A DNA stretch of 55,276 bases from Candidatus Poribacteria bacterium (GCA_022827225.1 JAJDTJ010000041.1:1-55276); one strand, 5' to 3'; positions 24,862 through 34,331 are shown, counted from the stretch's first letter. Numbers and translations are program-made. The notes: generated from the letters alone by a model not told the origin.

Positions 24862-26154
24862 ATGTCGACTTATGTTGCTCATGGCGGAGAAGACACCGTC
24901 ATCACATCGGAAGAAAAACGCGCACTTCTACACGAGGCACTCCTCAAATTGGGCGGCATTCCGAAAAAGATTCTGGTTGTCCCACCGGATATAACACGCC
25001 TCCACTCAAACGCAGGCGAACTCACCCGAATTCTCTATGAATTGTGGGATTCCGCAAACGGAACAACCTTTGACATTCTCCCCGCTATCGGCACACATGC
25101 ACCGATGACCGAAGCACAGATCGCCGAGATGTATGGCGATTTGCCCAAGGCGACATATCATGTCCACAACTGGCGGACAGGGTTGTACCATTTCGGTGAA
25201 GTGCCATCAGAATTCGTGCAGGAGGTTTCAAGCGGTAAACTTGATTATAGCATTCCTGTCGCTGTAAATCACCGTCTCGTAGGAGAAACCGGGGCACCCA
25301 GTCCCTACGAATTGATCATCTCCGTTGGACAGGTGATTCCGCATGAGGTGATCGGTATCGCCAACGGATTTAAGAACATCCTTGTCGGTGCAGGCGGGGT
25401 TGAGATGATTAACAAGTCGCATTTCCTCGGTGCCGTAGACGGTATGGAACGACTCATGGGACGCACCGATACCTCTGTCAGGAGGGTATTGAACTATGCG
25501 CACACGCACTATCTGAAACAACTCGGCATTTTGTATGTCATGAGTGTCATGGATGCCGATGCTTCCGGGGAACGTGTGATGCGTGGACTCTACGTCGGTG
25601 ACGATGCGCGGACTTTTGAGACCGCTGCCGAATTGAGCAGAGCCGTTAATATGACATTCTTAGACGAACCCCTATCGAAGGTAGTCGTCTATTTGGACCC
25701 GAGGGAGTTTAAAAGCACATGGCTCGGCAACAAAGCGATCTATCGTACACGCATGGCAATGGCAGACGACGGTGAGTTGATTATCATTGCCCCCGGCTTA
25801 CGCGAATTCGGCGAGGACACTGAAATCGATCGGCTTATCCGCAAGTACGGCTATCGCGGCACACCGACAACACTCAACGCGGTCTCGGAAAACTCAGAAC
25901 TACAAGAGAATCTTTCCGCCGCGGCGCACCTAATTCACGGCAGTACCGAAGGACGTTTCAAGGTCACTTATGCAACCGAACACCTCACCCAAACCGAAAT
26001 AGAATCCGTCGGCTACCAGTGGGCACCGCTCAACGAAGTGATTGCCCAATACAACCCCGAAACGCTTGTTGACGGATTCAACGACGACGGCTTCTTCTAC
26101 ATCAGCGAACCTGGACAAGGATTATGGGCACTTCGCTCTCGGTTCAATGCGTAG
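24862..26154 (+). CDS. LarA-family nickel-pincer racemase/epimerase homologue
   Basis: The 430-residue protein matches LarA-type (DUF2088) 2-hydroxyacid racemases. Visible landmarks are P-P-D-I-T-R-L-H near residue 41, the conserved G-T-H near 73 followed by M-T-E, then H-N-W near 96, and a second domain with G-F-K-N-I-L-V-G-A-G-G. LarA uses a nickel pincer cofactor made by LarB, LarC and LarE. No such genes are nearby, so the cofactor must come from elsewhere or the protein may differ. Family members act on lactate, malate or sugar acids such as mannonate; a sugar-acid substrate fits the carbohydrate genes of the window. The FAD oxidoreductase follows 64 bases later with its own promoter. 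Confidence 0.8.
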   Translation: MSTYVAHGGEDTVITSEEKRALLHEALLKLGGIPKKILVVPPDITRLHSNAGELTRILYELWDSANGTTFDILPAIGTHAPMTEAQIAEMYGDLPKATYHVHNWRTGLYHFGEVPSEFVQEVSSGKLDYSIPVAVNHRLVGETGAPSPYELIISVGQVIPHEVIGIANGFKNILVGAGGVEMINKSHFLGAVDGMERLMGRTDTSVRRVLNYAHTHYLKQLGILYVMSVMDADASGERVMRGLYVGDDARTFETAAELSRAVNMTFLDEPLSKVVVYLDPREFKSTWLGNKAIYRTRMAMADDGELIIIAPGLREFGEDTEIDRLIRKYGYRGTPTTLNAVSENSELQENLSAAAHLIHGSTEGRFKVTYATEHLTQTEIESVGYQWAPLNEVIAQYNPETLVDGFNDDGFFYISEPGQGLWALRSRFNA

Positions 26155-26156
26155 AT

Positions 26157-26185
26157 TTGCCAAAGCCTCTACTTTATGGTACAAT
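26157..26185 (+). promoter_or_regulatory. Sigma-70 type promoter for FAD oxidoreductase gene
   Basis: TTGCCA and TACAAT are separated by 17 bases, starting 3 bases after the LarA-like stop codon. Predicted transcription start is near 26192. Confidence 0.5.
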
Positions 26186-26218
26186 ATACAGTAGAAAAAC
26201 CGAAAGTTTACATTGAAT

Positions 26219-27781
26219 ATGATAAATCCGTCAGAATCAACTCACACAGGTCCAATTGAAGAAAAGACTGCCCCGGTCTCGGACTGCGATGTCTTTGTCT
26301 ATGGCTCAACACCGGGCGGTTGCGCGGCCGCTATTGAAGCCGCGCGACGCGGGTGTAAAGTCATTCTTGCGTGTCCACAGCAGCATCCTGGCGGGATGAT
26401 GGCAAGCGGGTTATCAACAACAGATGCCGTACGACGAGAGATGTTTGGTGGCTTGGTCATCGAGTTCATCAATGGTGTGCGCGAAGAATATCGGCGAACC
26501 ATCGGTGAAAATTCCCATGATTGGAAACGCATTCAAGACGGTTGGTTCTATGAACCTTCAGTTGCAGAACGGGTTTTTGATCAACTGCTCGATGCAGAAG
26601 CGGATGCTTTGGGGTTTCTTAGAGGACATCATCTGATTAACGCAACCGTACAAGCAGATCGTGTTAGAACGATAAAATTGGAGACCCCTGATGAATCACA
26701 GCGACTTGTAACGGCGAAGACCTTTATTGATGGCACTTACGAAGGCGACCTTGCGGCGGCAGTAGATGTCCCTTATCGTGTCGGGCGTGAAGGTATCGAA
26801 GAATATGGAGAGTCACGGGCAGGCATACACTACATGAACTGGCGGACAGGAGAGCAGATTCTGACACCCGATACTGGCGAATCGTCGCCTGCCATTCAAG
26901 CCTATTGTGCTCGGAGTATTTTCACAACAGACCCGGATAAGATCGTTCCCATCGAAAAACCAGCAACTTATGAACAACATCTACAGGATTTTCTACCCTT
27001 ACTTGACGATTTCGCAACAGGACGCATCCAAAAATTAGGACTCGGTACACCGCTACCAAACAAAAAATATCAACTAAACGGTTCTATTGATCGGTTGACC
27101 AGCCTGAATTGTCCCGGTATCAGTTGGAGTTGGCCAGAGGCGCAGCGGCATCATCGGCAACGACTTGCACAATTCCACATCGATCACGCCGCAGGTTACG
27201 TCTGGTTCCTTCAACACGAACCGCGGGTCCCAGAAAGTACGCGCCATCTATGGAAACAGGCAGGACTTCATCAGGATGAGTTCACCGATAACGGACACTG
27301 GCCGTGGCAAATCTATGTCCGTCAAGGTCGGCGCATTGAAGGCAGAGCATTGGTAACACAACATAATTTTAACGTTGATCCGAAAACAGGACGAACCCCT
27401 CAAATTGACCAAGCCATTGCGATTGGCGAACATTCGTTTGACGTTCACCCCTGCCACGATCGACGCTATGCAGTGGACGGTTTTATGGAGGGTGTCCTCT
27501 GGTATCCGAAAAAAGCGGAGGGTCCAGCACAACCCGGTCAAGTCCCTTATGGTGCGATGTTGCCCCAACATTTGAACAACCTACTCGTACCGGTTGCAAT
27601 GTCAAGCACCCATGTTGCGATGTCGGTGTTGCGTATGGAGCCGCTATGGATGACGACAGGTCAGATCGCCGGACTCGCGGCAAGGCAAGCGATGGACAGC
27701 GGTATTGATGTCGCTAACCTCGATCCCGAACCCTTACCGCGGATGCTAGACATCCAAGTAGATCCATACAACCGCAATTAA
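26219..27781 (+). CDS. FAD-dependent oxidoreductase
   Basis: The 520-residue protein has an N-terminal dinucleotide fold C-D-V-F-V-Y-G-S-T-P-G-G-C-A-A-A (near residues 21-36), matching the FAD-binding 'FAD-dependent oxidoreductase' family Pfam FAD_oxidored. The strand G-C-K-V-I-L follows, then H-P-G-G-M-M-A-S-G-L-S. The late segment V-A-M-S-S-T-H-V-A-M-S-V-L-R-M-E-P is a further family hallmark. No signal peptide is visible, so the enzyme is probably cytoplasmic. Its substrate is unknown; family members are common in polysaccharide and sugar-acid loci of marine bacteria. Start: ATG 26219 chosen; a TTG two codons upstream is an alternative. Neither has a strong Shine-Dalgarno. Confidence 0.82.
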   Translation: MINPSESTHTGPIEEKTAPVSDCDVFVYGSTPGGCAAAIEAARRGCKVILACPQQHPGGMMASGLSTTDAVRREMFGGLVIEFINGVREEYRRTIGENSHDWKRIQDGWFYEPSVAERVFDQLLDAEADALGFLRGHHLINATVQADRVRTIKLETPDESQRLVTAKTFIDGTYEGDLAAAVDVPYRVGREGIEEYGESRAGIHYMNWRTGEQILTPDTGESSPAIQAYCARSIFTTDPDKIVPIEKPATYEQHLQDFLPLLDDFATGRIQKLGLGTPLPNKKYQLNGSIDRLTSLNCPGISWSWPEAQRHHRQRLAQFHIDHAAGYVWFLQHEPRVPESTRHLWKQAGLHQDEFTDNGHWPWQIYVRQGRRIEGRALVTQHNFNVDPKTGRTPQIDQAIAIGEHSFDVHPCHDRRYAVDGFMEGVLWYPKKAEGPAQPGQVPYGAMLPQHLNNLLVPVAMSSTHVAMSVLRMEPLWMTTGQIAGLAARQAMDSGIDVANLDPEPLPRMLDIQVDPYNRN

Positions 27782-27784
27782 TAT

Positions 27785-27813
27785 TTGTAATTAACATACA
27801 AATGTGGTATAAG
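27785..27813 (+). promoter_or_regulatory. Sigma-70 type promoter for PhyH gene
   Basis: TTGTAA and TATAAG are 17 bases apart. The -35 overlaps the small inverted repeat TTTGTA-N7-TACAAA, a possible operator. The leader to the ATG at 27910 would be about 90 bases. Confidence 0.45.
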
Positions 27814-27909
27814 AATTAGAAATCGGAGCACACCTATTTCATCGGACGAATTTCTCGCGACCTATCCCCTTAACCTCCTAATCCATCCAAAATATTCTGG
27901 AGGTAAAAT

Positions 27910-28683
27910 ATGCTTACAAAACAGCAATTAGCACAATTTGAAGAAACAGGGTATCTACTTCTGTCCGGATTAATTCCACAAGAGACTGTCACAAAAGCGA
28001 GAGAAGCGATGTGGCACATGATGGGAATGGATGCTGATAATCCGAGTTCATGGGCAGATTGCAAACATCCGCCTGCCTCTGAGTTTTACATGCAGAGTGC
28101 GGGAGCTCTGACCGAACTTTTCGGTGTTACGCATCCAGATGTTTTGGCATGTTGCACGCCTGATTATCTCGCTATCCTTAAGCAACTCGCCACTCAATAC
28201 CCAGGGATCCCGCATTGTGAAAGGCAGCATCCTGATGGTATCTGGGCACTCAACAAATTCCCCGTTTCAGCCGAGTGGAAAAGACCGTCGCCCCATTTAG
28301 ATGGCGACTTCCGAGATCTGCGATTAGATCCCGGAACATTTCGAGTGACCAGTTTAACCTATCTCACCGATGCGAACGCGCACAGCGGAACAACAATAAT
28401 ATGGCCCGAAGGCCCACAACGCATCCGTGAATTCCGCAAAAACAATCCAGGGTTCTCTAACCATATCCGTGATATGAAGGCACAGTTTCGAGAGATGGAT
28501 TTAGGTGAACCCATAGAAGTCGTCACCAAACAGGGAGACGTACTATTTTTTCACCACTTGCTACCGCATAACGGCACAATGAATGTCAGTTCTGCCCCGC
28601 GTTTCGCAATCCGATATATGTGTTTATGTCTTGCATGCCGCAAATGGGAAAAAAAAGAGGAGTGGAATGTCTGGATGCCTTAA
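27910..28683 (+). CDS. Phytanoyl-CoA dioxygenase (PhyH) family protein
   Basis: The 257-residue protein is a non-haem Fe(II)/2-oxoglutarate oxygenase of the PhyH superfamily. The facial triad is intact: H-L-D near residues 128-130, and a distal His in F-H-H-L-L-P-H-N-G near 217-222 followed by an Arg (R-F-A-I-R-Y-M) for 2-oxoglutarate. GGAGG lies 6 bases before the ATG. Substrate unknown; the family hydroxylates lipids, amino acids and other small molecules. It is the only plus-strand PhyH of the window and is canonical, unlike the one at 40635-41453. It stands alone between the FAD oxidoreductase and a LamG gene. Confidence 0.88.
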   Translation: MLTKQQLAQFEETGYLLLSGLIPQETVTKAREAMWHMMGMDADNPSSWADCKHPPASEFYMQSAGALTELFGVTHPDVLACCTPDYLAILKQLATQYPGIPHCERQHPDGIWALNKFPVSAEWKRPSPHLDGDFRDLRLDPGTFRVTSLTYLTDANAHSGTTIIWPEGPQRIREFRKNNPGFSNHIRDMKAQFREMDLGEPIEVVTKQGDVLFFHHLLPHNGTMNVSSAPRFAIRYMCLCLACRKWEKKEEWNVWMP

Positions 28684-28748
28684 GCGATTTTTGAACGTTA
28701 CAACGAAAATTGAAGTTTTGTAGCGCGATGCACGTCGCATCTGGGCGA

Positions 28749-28778
28749 GTACGCCGCAAAACTTTCCAGTTTGCGTAC
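28749..28778. repeat. Hairpin repeat after PhyH gene
   Basis: GTACGCCGCAAAACT and AGTTTGCGTAC form a stem with a TTCC loop and a three-base bulge. It lies 65 bases after the PhyH stop. The lack of a U-tract argues against a simple intrinsic terminator. It resembles the dispersed CAAACT/AGTTTG hairpins seen near 10950 and 37615. Confidence 0.45.
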
Positions 28779-28852
28779 ACAGAGGCAACACAACCTAAAA
28801 GATAAGACTACAAAGGCGGAAACTCAGGTTATTATAAAAAAGAGGGACGATC

Positions 28853-29626
28853 ATGCGTATACTTTCTTTTATTTTATCACTCCTGCTTGTTGTCGGTATC
28901 TACACGGCACAAGCCGTTGATGAACGGACATTGCTGCTCTATTTACCCTTTGATGATGGTGCGGGGAAAAATCCCAAAGATGCCTCCGGCAACGGAAATC
29001 AAGCCAGCATCAACGGTAAGTTGAAATGGGTCAAAGGCAAATTCAGTGGAGCCCTCGAATTTGATGGAGGTGCGGAGAATTTTGTCGAAGTGGCACACAG
29101 TGCCGATCTCGAAGGTATGAAACAGTTAACCGTTGAAGCCTGGGTCCAACCTTTTGGAACAGATGCCCTTGCAAGAGGGATCGTCTCCAAACGCGCAGGA
29201 TGGCAGGCTGGAGATGTTTACAATCTCTTTTCGTGGAACGAGAGCAAGTTCTGGGCGAGGGTTAACGGGAAGAGCGGCGAACAAATTTCATCAACATCCA
29301 TCTTAGAAGATAAAAAATGGATGCATCTCGCTTACGTCTATGACGGCAAAACAAAGAAGCAACTGCTCTACGTCAACGGTGAACTCGAAAACGAAGTAGA
29401 TCACCCCGAAGATGAAGTTAGTAGTGGTCAAGAACCGTTATGGATTGGCACACTCAATCAAGGGTACTCGCAAACGTGGAATGGCCTCATCGATGAGGTC
29501 AGAATCTGGAGCAGTGTCCTAACTGAAGATGATATTAAATCGTCGATGGCAGGAGAACTCTTACCCGTCCAACCTTATGGAAAAGCGACAACAACATGGG
29601 GAAAAATTAAGAGGAAAACTTACTAA
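28853..29626 (+). CDS. Secreted LamG-domain protein with C-terminal TTW tail
   Basis: The 257-residue protein has a cleavable signal (hydrophobic residues 3-18, likely cut near A-Q-A). One LamG/laminin-G-like jelly roll follows: L-L-L-Y-L-P-F-D-D-G near 27-36, F-D-G-G near 69, T-V-E-A-W-V-Q-P near 90, and W-N-G-L-I-D-E-V-R-I-W near 212. Such domains bind carbohydrate or protein ligands. The C-terminus P-Y-G-K-A-T-T-T-W-G-K-I-K matches the tail of three other exported proteins. The protein is a paralogue of the next gene (29824-30624), with a tandem 45 bp repeat between them. Ribosome site AGAGGGA lies 7 bases from the ATG. Confidence 0.85.
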   Translation: MRILSFILSLLLVVGIYTAQAVDERTLLLYLPFDDGAGKNPKDASGNGNQASINGKLKWVKGKFSGALEFDGGAENFVEVAHSADLEGMKQLTVEAWVQPFGTDALARGIVSKRAGWQAGDVYNLFSWNESKFWARVNGKSGEQISSTSILEDKKWMHLAYVYDGKTKKQLLYVNGELENEVDHPEDEVSSGQEPLWIGTLNQGYSQTWNGLIDEVRIWSSVLTEDDIKSSMAGELLPVQPYGKATTTWGKIKRKTY

Positions 29627-29659
29627 TTTTTATTCTGATTTCGGAAGTCGTACTTTGTT

Positions 29660-29760
29660 CATTTTGAATTAACCCCGTAGGGGCGAGGTCGCCTCGTCCC
29701 ATACCAAAGATATACCATTTTGAATTAACCCCGTAGGGGCGAGGTCATCTCGTCCCATAC
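29660..29760. repeat. Tandem 45 bp REP-like repeat
   Basis: Two copies, 29660-29704 and 29716-29760, differ at two adjacent bases (GC against AT). Each contains CCCCGTAGGGG and the hairpin GGGGCGAGG/CCTCGTCCC (weaker in copy 2). They sit between the paralogous LamG genes. A related hairpin is at 30749-30777. Confidence 0.75.
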
Positions 29761-29823
29761 GAATAAAGCATTGCTGTTTTTCAGAACCAACTAACGTTTA
29801 AACAAATTACAAGGAGATCACTT

Positions 29824-30624
29824 ATGACCAAGAGATTCATTGAAACCTCATTCCGTCTATTACTCGTCGCTTTAGCAATCACACTCATAGTGCCGCTTGG
29901 AGCGGGTACCGCCGTCGAAGATGGCATGGTACTTTATCTCTCGTTCGATGAAGAGGGCGATCCGACCGATGCCTCAGATAATCCGACTGATGTCACAGTG
30001 CACGGAACATTAAACAAAGCTGATGATCAATTCAACGGACAGGCGATAGAATTTGACGGTGACAGTGCAAACTTCATCGAAGTTGCGCATGCCAGCAAGC
30101 TTGCCGGTATGGAAGCATTGACGATCGCAGCGTGGGCAATGACAACAAACGCTGATGCCCTGGCAAGAGGCATCATTTCCAAACGCGTCGGGTTCAACAA
30201 TGCTGATGTTTATCAGGTATTCTCATGGAACGATGTAAAGATGTACGCTCGCGTCAATGCCCAGAACAGTGGAAATACCCAAATGGTTTCCGAGACAGTC
30301 CTCGAAAGTGATGTGTGGTATCATTTCGTGATCATCTTCGATGGGACTGCGCCGGAAACAGAGCGAGGCAGGATGTACGTCAACGGCACGCTGGAAGGAA
30401 CGTTTTCTCACCCGCATCAAGCCGTAGGTGATAGTGATTCCCCGGTGTGGATAGGCACACTGAATGGCGGTTATGCGCAAACTTGGCTCGGACTTATCGA
30501 TGAACTGAGAGTCTTTGATCGGGCACTCAACGAAGCCGACATCCTTCAGTTGATGGATGGGCCGACACCCGTCAAACCGCGTGGAAAATTAGCGACGACA
30601 TGGGCGGGACTCAAGCATCAGTAA
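29824..30624 (+). CDS. Secreted LamG-domain protein with C-terminal TTW tail (paralogue)
   Basis: The 266-residue protein has a basic N-terminus, a hydrophobic signal core (about 11-28) and a probable cleavage near residues 28-32. A single LamG domain follows, parallel to its upstream paralogue: V-L-Y-L-S-F-D-E-E, F-D-G-D-S-A-N-F-I-E-V-A-H, L-T-I-A-A-W-A-M and W-L-G-L-I-D-E-L-R-V-F. It ends P-R-G-K-L-A-T-T-W-A-G-L-K. AAGGAG lies 7 bases before the ATG. Tandem duplication with divergence is the simplest origin. Role inferred: exported ligand-binding protein. Confidence 0.85.
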   Translation: MTKRFIETSFRLLLVALAITLIVPLGAGTAVEDGMVLYLSFDEEGDPTDASDNPTDVTVHGTLNKADDQFNGQAIEFDGDSANFIEVAHASKLAGMEALTIAAWAMTTNADALARGIISKRVGFNNADVYQVFSWNDVKMYARVNAQNSGNTQMVSETVLESDVWYHFVIIFDGTAPETERGRMYVNGTLEGTFSHPHQAVGDSDSPVWIGTLNGGYAQTWLGLIDELRVFDRALNEADILQLMDGPTPVKPRGKLATTWAGLKHQ

Positions 30625-30748
30625 GCAACAGTTGTCAAGCATGTTAACGTTGCTGCCGGTATATGCGATATATGAAACCGTCCCTCTCTTCCACTGATGT
30701 ATACCGAATCTGGGCAAGGTTCGTGGCATAGCACTCACAGTTCAGTTC

Positions 30749-30777
30749 GTAGGGGCTGGGTTCCCCAGTCCCCTTAC
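30749..30777. repeat. GTAGGGGC hairpin repeat
   Basis: GTAGGGGCTGGG and CCCAGTCCCCTTAC pair almost fully around a short loop. It shares the GTAGGGGC start with the tandem 45 bp repeat at 29660-29760 and belongs to the same REP-like class. Confidence 0.5.
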
Positions 30778-30899
30778 GGTCCCACCGCGTGTCCAAATAA
30801 TTATAGACTTTACTATAGGCGGAACCCAAGAAGCGTCAAGACACAGATTTCCAATGAAAGTCGAACTCACCCCCAGATACTAAAGGAAGAGGTATCAAT

Positions 30900-32864
30900 A
30901 TGGATGTTAAAACTTGGGCGTTACCAGCGGGTGCTATCGCCCGGATAGGACGAGGGCTCGCATATTCCCTGGCACTCTCCCCAGATGGTAATAGACTTGC
31001 AGTCGTAAGTTCAATGGGAATTTGGTTGTATGACATATCCACCATGAATCCGCTGGCATTTTGGGAAAAGAAAGATAGACCGGTTTTCACAATGGCGTTT
31101 TCGCCTAACGGCACTTCGCTTGCTACCGGTAATACAACCGGTGAGGTCAAAGTGTGGGATATACGAAATCAACAATGCCTTTCTGAAATGAAGTGTGAGG
31201 GGAAGTTCAACTCTGTCCGCCAAGTCACATTTTCACCAGATGGGCAACGCCTCGCTTCTTCCAGCGGAAACTATGCCTTTCACGTTTGGCAACTTGAGAC
31301 TGGCGAACAAGTCGCAGCATTTACTGCTGAAGATGCCCTCGAAAGTAGACCTCGCACCCTCATCCCACTTACCTTTTCTCCCAACGGAAATCTGCTTGCA
31401 AGTGCAACACCAGAAAACACGCTTTCTATATGGGATATCGAAGCGAATGAACGCATCGCTTTATTTACTGGACATACCGCCCCCGTCGTGACACTCATCT
31501 TTTCTCCATGTGGTCGGTTTCTAATCTCAGCAGACAAAAGTGGTGCCTTGTACAAGTGGGATTTTAAGGAAAACATTGCAACGGGACAAAATTCCCACTT
31601 TTCAGTGATGCCAACACACGCGAAATCTTATCGGAGACTTGGCTATTCCATTGATGGAACACTACTTGCTGTAGGGGTAGATGATAGCGCGCCAACACTT
31701 ACCGTTTGGGATGTAGAACGCGGTAACAAGTTTGGAACCCTACAAAGTTCAGAACGTCCTTTTCGCACTGACTTTTCACCCATAAGTTCCCAATTGGCAA
31801 TAATCAGTAAGAATGATAAAATTCAGACATGGAACATTGGGGAACCTAATTCCCGACCAGCATCTATTTGTGATCATCTTTCGCCATGTGGTGCTGTCCG
31901 ATTTTCGCCAGATGGAAGTATTCTGGCCACAGGGCATTGGTCAGGTGCTGTCAAATTATGGAATGCTGAAGGACTAACACTCCGAAAGACGTTCAGCTGT
32001 GGATATCGCAAGGTGGTCCGTTCCATTGATTTTTCACCTTGCGGCAATAAATTGGCTGCCAGCTCCTACGATAAAACTGTGAGTATATGGGACTTTAGGG
32101 AACCAAGTGCACCACCCGTTAAACTTGCTGGACATCAAGCAGTGCTTTATGCCGTCGCATTTTCCCCAAAAGGCGATCTATTGGTGAGCGCGGATTCTAA
32201 GGGTGTTCTGGGTATATGGGATGTTGAACACAACTATGAACTGAAGAGATTTACGGAAGAAACAGATTGGATATGGTCAATAGCGATCTCACCTGATGGA
32301 AAGCAGATTGCAAGCGTACATGATCAAGAAAACGCTCGGTTATGGGACCTTGAGAACGGTGAGCAGATTACGGAACTATCTTTAGCTTTACCGCAAGATA
32401 GAACAAAGTATAAAGGGGATCCAAACGGCATTCAGATGTTTCTTCAGTGGTTAGAAGATGACATCAAACAGTCTGAAGTTCCAAGGTCAATCGTTTTTTC
32501 TCCCGACGGCACTTTGATAGCCGGTGGTGTTTTTGGAGAGATTCGGTTCTGGGACGCGAAAACTTATGAAACGCAGATGATAATATGTCAACCGGAGGGA
32601 TCCCAGAGACCTGCAGCATTAACTTTCTCGCCGTGCGGACGCTATCTAGCTGCAGGTGGATGGTGGCAACAGACTGATAAAATGTCTATCCGTCTGTGGG
32701 ATATGACTACCGCTGAAAACATCGCCACCTTCTGGGGACATACCACTGATATTCAGTCGCTCGCCTTTTCACCGGATGGCACCCTGTTGGTAAGTGGCAG
32801 CTACGATGGCACCACCCTGCTATGGGACATGAAGCCTTATCTCACCCCCATTGATGCACACTAA
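30900..32864 (+). CDS. WD40-repeat protein
   Basis: The 654-residue protein consists of WD40 repeats from end to end. The units F-S-P-D-G (or F-S-P-N-G, F-S-P-C-G) recur about every 40-45 residues and are followed by W-D (V-K-V-W-D, L-S-I-W-D, V-S-I-W-D, I-R-L-W-D, T-L-L-W-D). Around a dozen repeats are visible, enough for two beta propellers. There is no signal peptide, membrane segment or kinase domain, so it is probably a cytoplasmic scaffold. GGAAGAGG lies 8 bases before the ATG. A membrane protein gene follows 92 bases downstream; whether they work together is unknown. Confidence 0.88.
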   Translation: MDVKTWALPAGAIARIGRGLAYSLALSPDGNRLAVVSSMGIWLYDISTMNPLAFWEKKDRPVFTMAFSPNGTSLATGNTTGEVKVWDIRNQQCLSEMKCEGKFNSVRQVTFSPDGQRLASSSGNYAFHVWQLETGEQVAAFTAEDALESRPRTLIPLTFSPNGNLLASATPENTLSIWDIEANERIALFTGHTAPVVTLIFSPCGRFLISADKSGALYKWDFKENIATGQNSHFSVMPTHAKSYRRLGYSIDGTLLAVGVDDSAPTLTVWDVERGNKFGTLQSSERPFRTDFSPISSQLAIISKNDKIQTWNIGEPNSRPASICDHLSPCGAVRFSPDGSILATGHWSGAVKLWNAEGLTLRKTFSCGYRKVVRSIDFSPCGNKLAASSYDKTVSIWDFREPSAPPVKLAGHQAVLYAVAFSPKGDLLVSADSKGVLGIWDVEHNYELKRFTEETDWIWSIAISPDGKQIASVHDQENARLWDLENGEQITELSLALPQDRTKYKGDPNGIQMFLQWLEDDIKQSEVPRSIVFSPDGTLIAGGVFGEIRFWDAKTYETQMIICQPEGSQRPAALTFSPCGRYLAAGGWWQQTDKMSIRLWDMTTAENIATFWGHTTDIQSLAFSPDGTLLVSGSYDGTTLLWDMKPYLTPIDAH

Positions 32865-32956
32865 GCCTGGGCGGGGTTTATAAGTGTTGCACTTGCGGTT
32901 TGGTAGGCGGGGTTTGTAACCTCGAAGTGAATCCCCATAGAAAGAAGGAAAACGGC

Positions 32957-33622
32957 ATGCGACTCTTCAAAAGTATTGTCAACTGGACACCGAAAATATG
33001 GTTACCCTTGGCAATTGTTCTGTTGAATGGTGTAATTAACTTTTTAGACAGGGTATATATTTTTGCGGATTTATTTGAAATCTCCGGTAATATTCAGATT
33101 ATCGGTGGATTTTTCGGTATCGCCACGGCATTGATCAATTGGATTCTGATAAGTGTTCTCCTCTTTTTTGGATGTCGGTTATTGTGCGATAGCAAAGGCG
33201 TTTTCCTAAATTTCTTTAAGATTATAGGTTTGTGTCACCTCGTTCTCTTGGTAGTCTCATTAGGTCAATTCATTTTCATTTTAATCAGTTCGCCTCCCGA
33301 TCTCACGACGCTCGAATACAACAACACGACAAGCTTACAACAACCATCAGAAGCGAATCTTGAGGCGTTGGCTTCAGTCGAACTACCAGCCCAAGGGATT
33401 AACATTGCGGGGTACATCTGTTTCGGAGTTATCCTCGTAGAAGTGGTTCAAATCTTTTTTAAAATCAGGTCGGGCCAGGCTCTTTTTACTACATGTATCG
33501 CTTATACTATCTATTGGGTTTCAAGCGAAGCCTTAGGGTCCGTTCTTTTGCATCTTTTTTTCTTTCTTTTCGGACAATTCTTTGTTCCGAGTTGGCAGCC
33601 GGTCGCCCCGATTTCACCATAA
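32957..33622 (+). CDS. Multi-pass membrane protein
   Basis: The 221-residue protein has about five hydrophobic segments: near 14-32, 46-72 (with A-L-I-N-W-I-L-I-S-V-L-L-F-F), 82-108, 150-170 and 180-208. The hydrophilic part between the third and fourth (about 110-148) is probably outside the membrane. The topology resembles Yip1-type proteins, but no diagnostic motif was found. ATG at 32957 follows AGAAGGAAAA; an earlier TTG frame start at 32900 overlaps a GGCGGGGTTTGTAA-type repeat and is rejected. Function unknown. Confidence 0.7.
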   Translation: MRLFKSIVNWTPKIWLPLAIVLLNGVINFLDRVYIFADLFEISGNIQIIGGFFGIATALINWILISVLLFFGCRLLCDSKGVFLNFFKIIGLCHLVLLVVSLGQFIFILISSPPDLTTLEYNNTTSLQQPSEANLEALASVELPAQGINIAGYICFGVILVEVVQIFFKIRSGQALFTTCIAYTIYWVSSEALGSVLLHLFFFLFGQFFVPSWQPVAPISP

Positions 33623-33623
33623 C

Positions 33624-34331
33624 CTAATGTGATATCAGCATTTCAGGCAATTCCGATAGACTCTGAATTGCCTCCTCCCACCTATCGGCTTGTGTACCAT
33701 CTCGGTCAAGCAATATCGGACGAATCCCTACGCCTCGTGCCCCGACGATATCTGCCTGGTATGTATCTCCGACATGGACGACTTTTTCCACCGAAACATT
33801 GACTGCAGTGAGCGCGTAGTTGAAAATATGTGGATCGGGTTTTTCGGATCGGACGCGCGCATCGTGCGAGGCGACGATGGCATCAAAATACTCGGCGATC
33901 CCTAACCGTTCGGTGAGCGGGTCCAAAGGTGTATCCCAATTGGAAACAACCGCTAATTTGAAGCCTTCATCTCGGAAACGCTGAAGTGTGGGAATGACAT
34001 CATCATAGAGGGTAGCACTATTCGCAGCAAAGAGGTAGTGTCCAGACTGCAACAACTCCCACGTTATCTGCTCCACGTGCTTCTCAATGCCGACCTCTCT
34101 TATAAATTCACATTCTCGTTTCATCACCGTTATCAACACTTCCAGCAAAGAATAATCGGTAGTCGGGTCGGGCACCGATGTGCCGGCAAAGAGGCTTTCC
34201 ATTGCTGTTTCACAGCGTTCCCAATTGACAGCAACACCATACCTCTCAGCGATTCTTTCAAGGTTTTCCTCAAGTGAATGCCTATGAAAACACAATGTTT
34301 TATAAAAATCAAAGAAAACAGCTTTTACCAA
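33624..34331 (-). CDS. HAD-superfamily hydrolase (HDHD3/REG-2-like), copy A
   Basis: The 235-residue protein has the four HAD motifs: nucleophile Asp in V-F-F-D-F-Y-K-T-L (motif I), S-N-W-D-T-P-L (motif II), the Lys in R-S-E-K-P-D-P (motif III) and V-G-D-T-Y-Q-A-D (motif IV). In motif I the second acidic residue is replaced by Tyr (D-F-Y), as in 2-haloacid dehalogenase-like members. A dehalogenase or unusual phosphatase activity is therefore possible. Its start is TTG, set by the leader repeat with AAGGAAAA. Copy B lies just upstream on the same strand and is a clear paralogue of the same length. Confidence 0.85.
   Translation of the reverse strand: MVKAVFFDFYKTLCFHRHSLEENLERIAERYGVAVNWERCETAMESLFAGTSVPDPTTDYSLLEVLITVMKRECEFIREVGIEKHVEQITWELLQSGHYLFAANSATLYDDVIPTLQRFRDEGFKLAVVSNWDTPLDPLTERLGIAEYFDAIVASHDARVRSEKPDPHIFNYALTAVNVSVEKVVHVGDTYQADIVGARGVGIRPILLDRDGTQADRWEEAIQSLSELPEMLISH

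Noticed and set aside
29660..29760. CRISPR array
   Set aside because: There are only two repeats, spaced by 11 bases, with an internal hairpin and no cas genes; this is a REP-like duplication.
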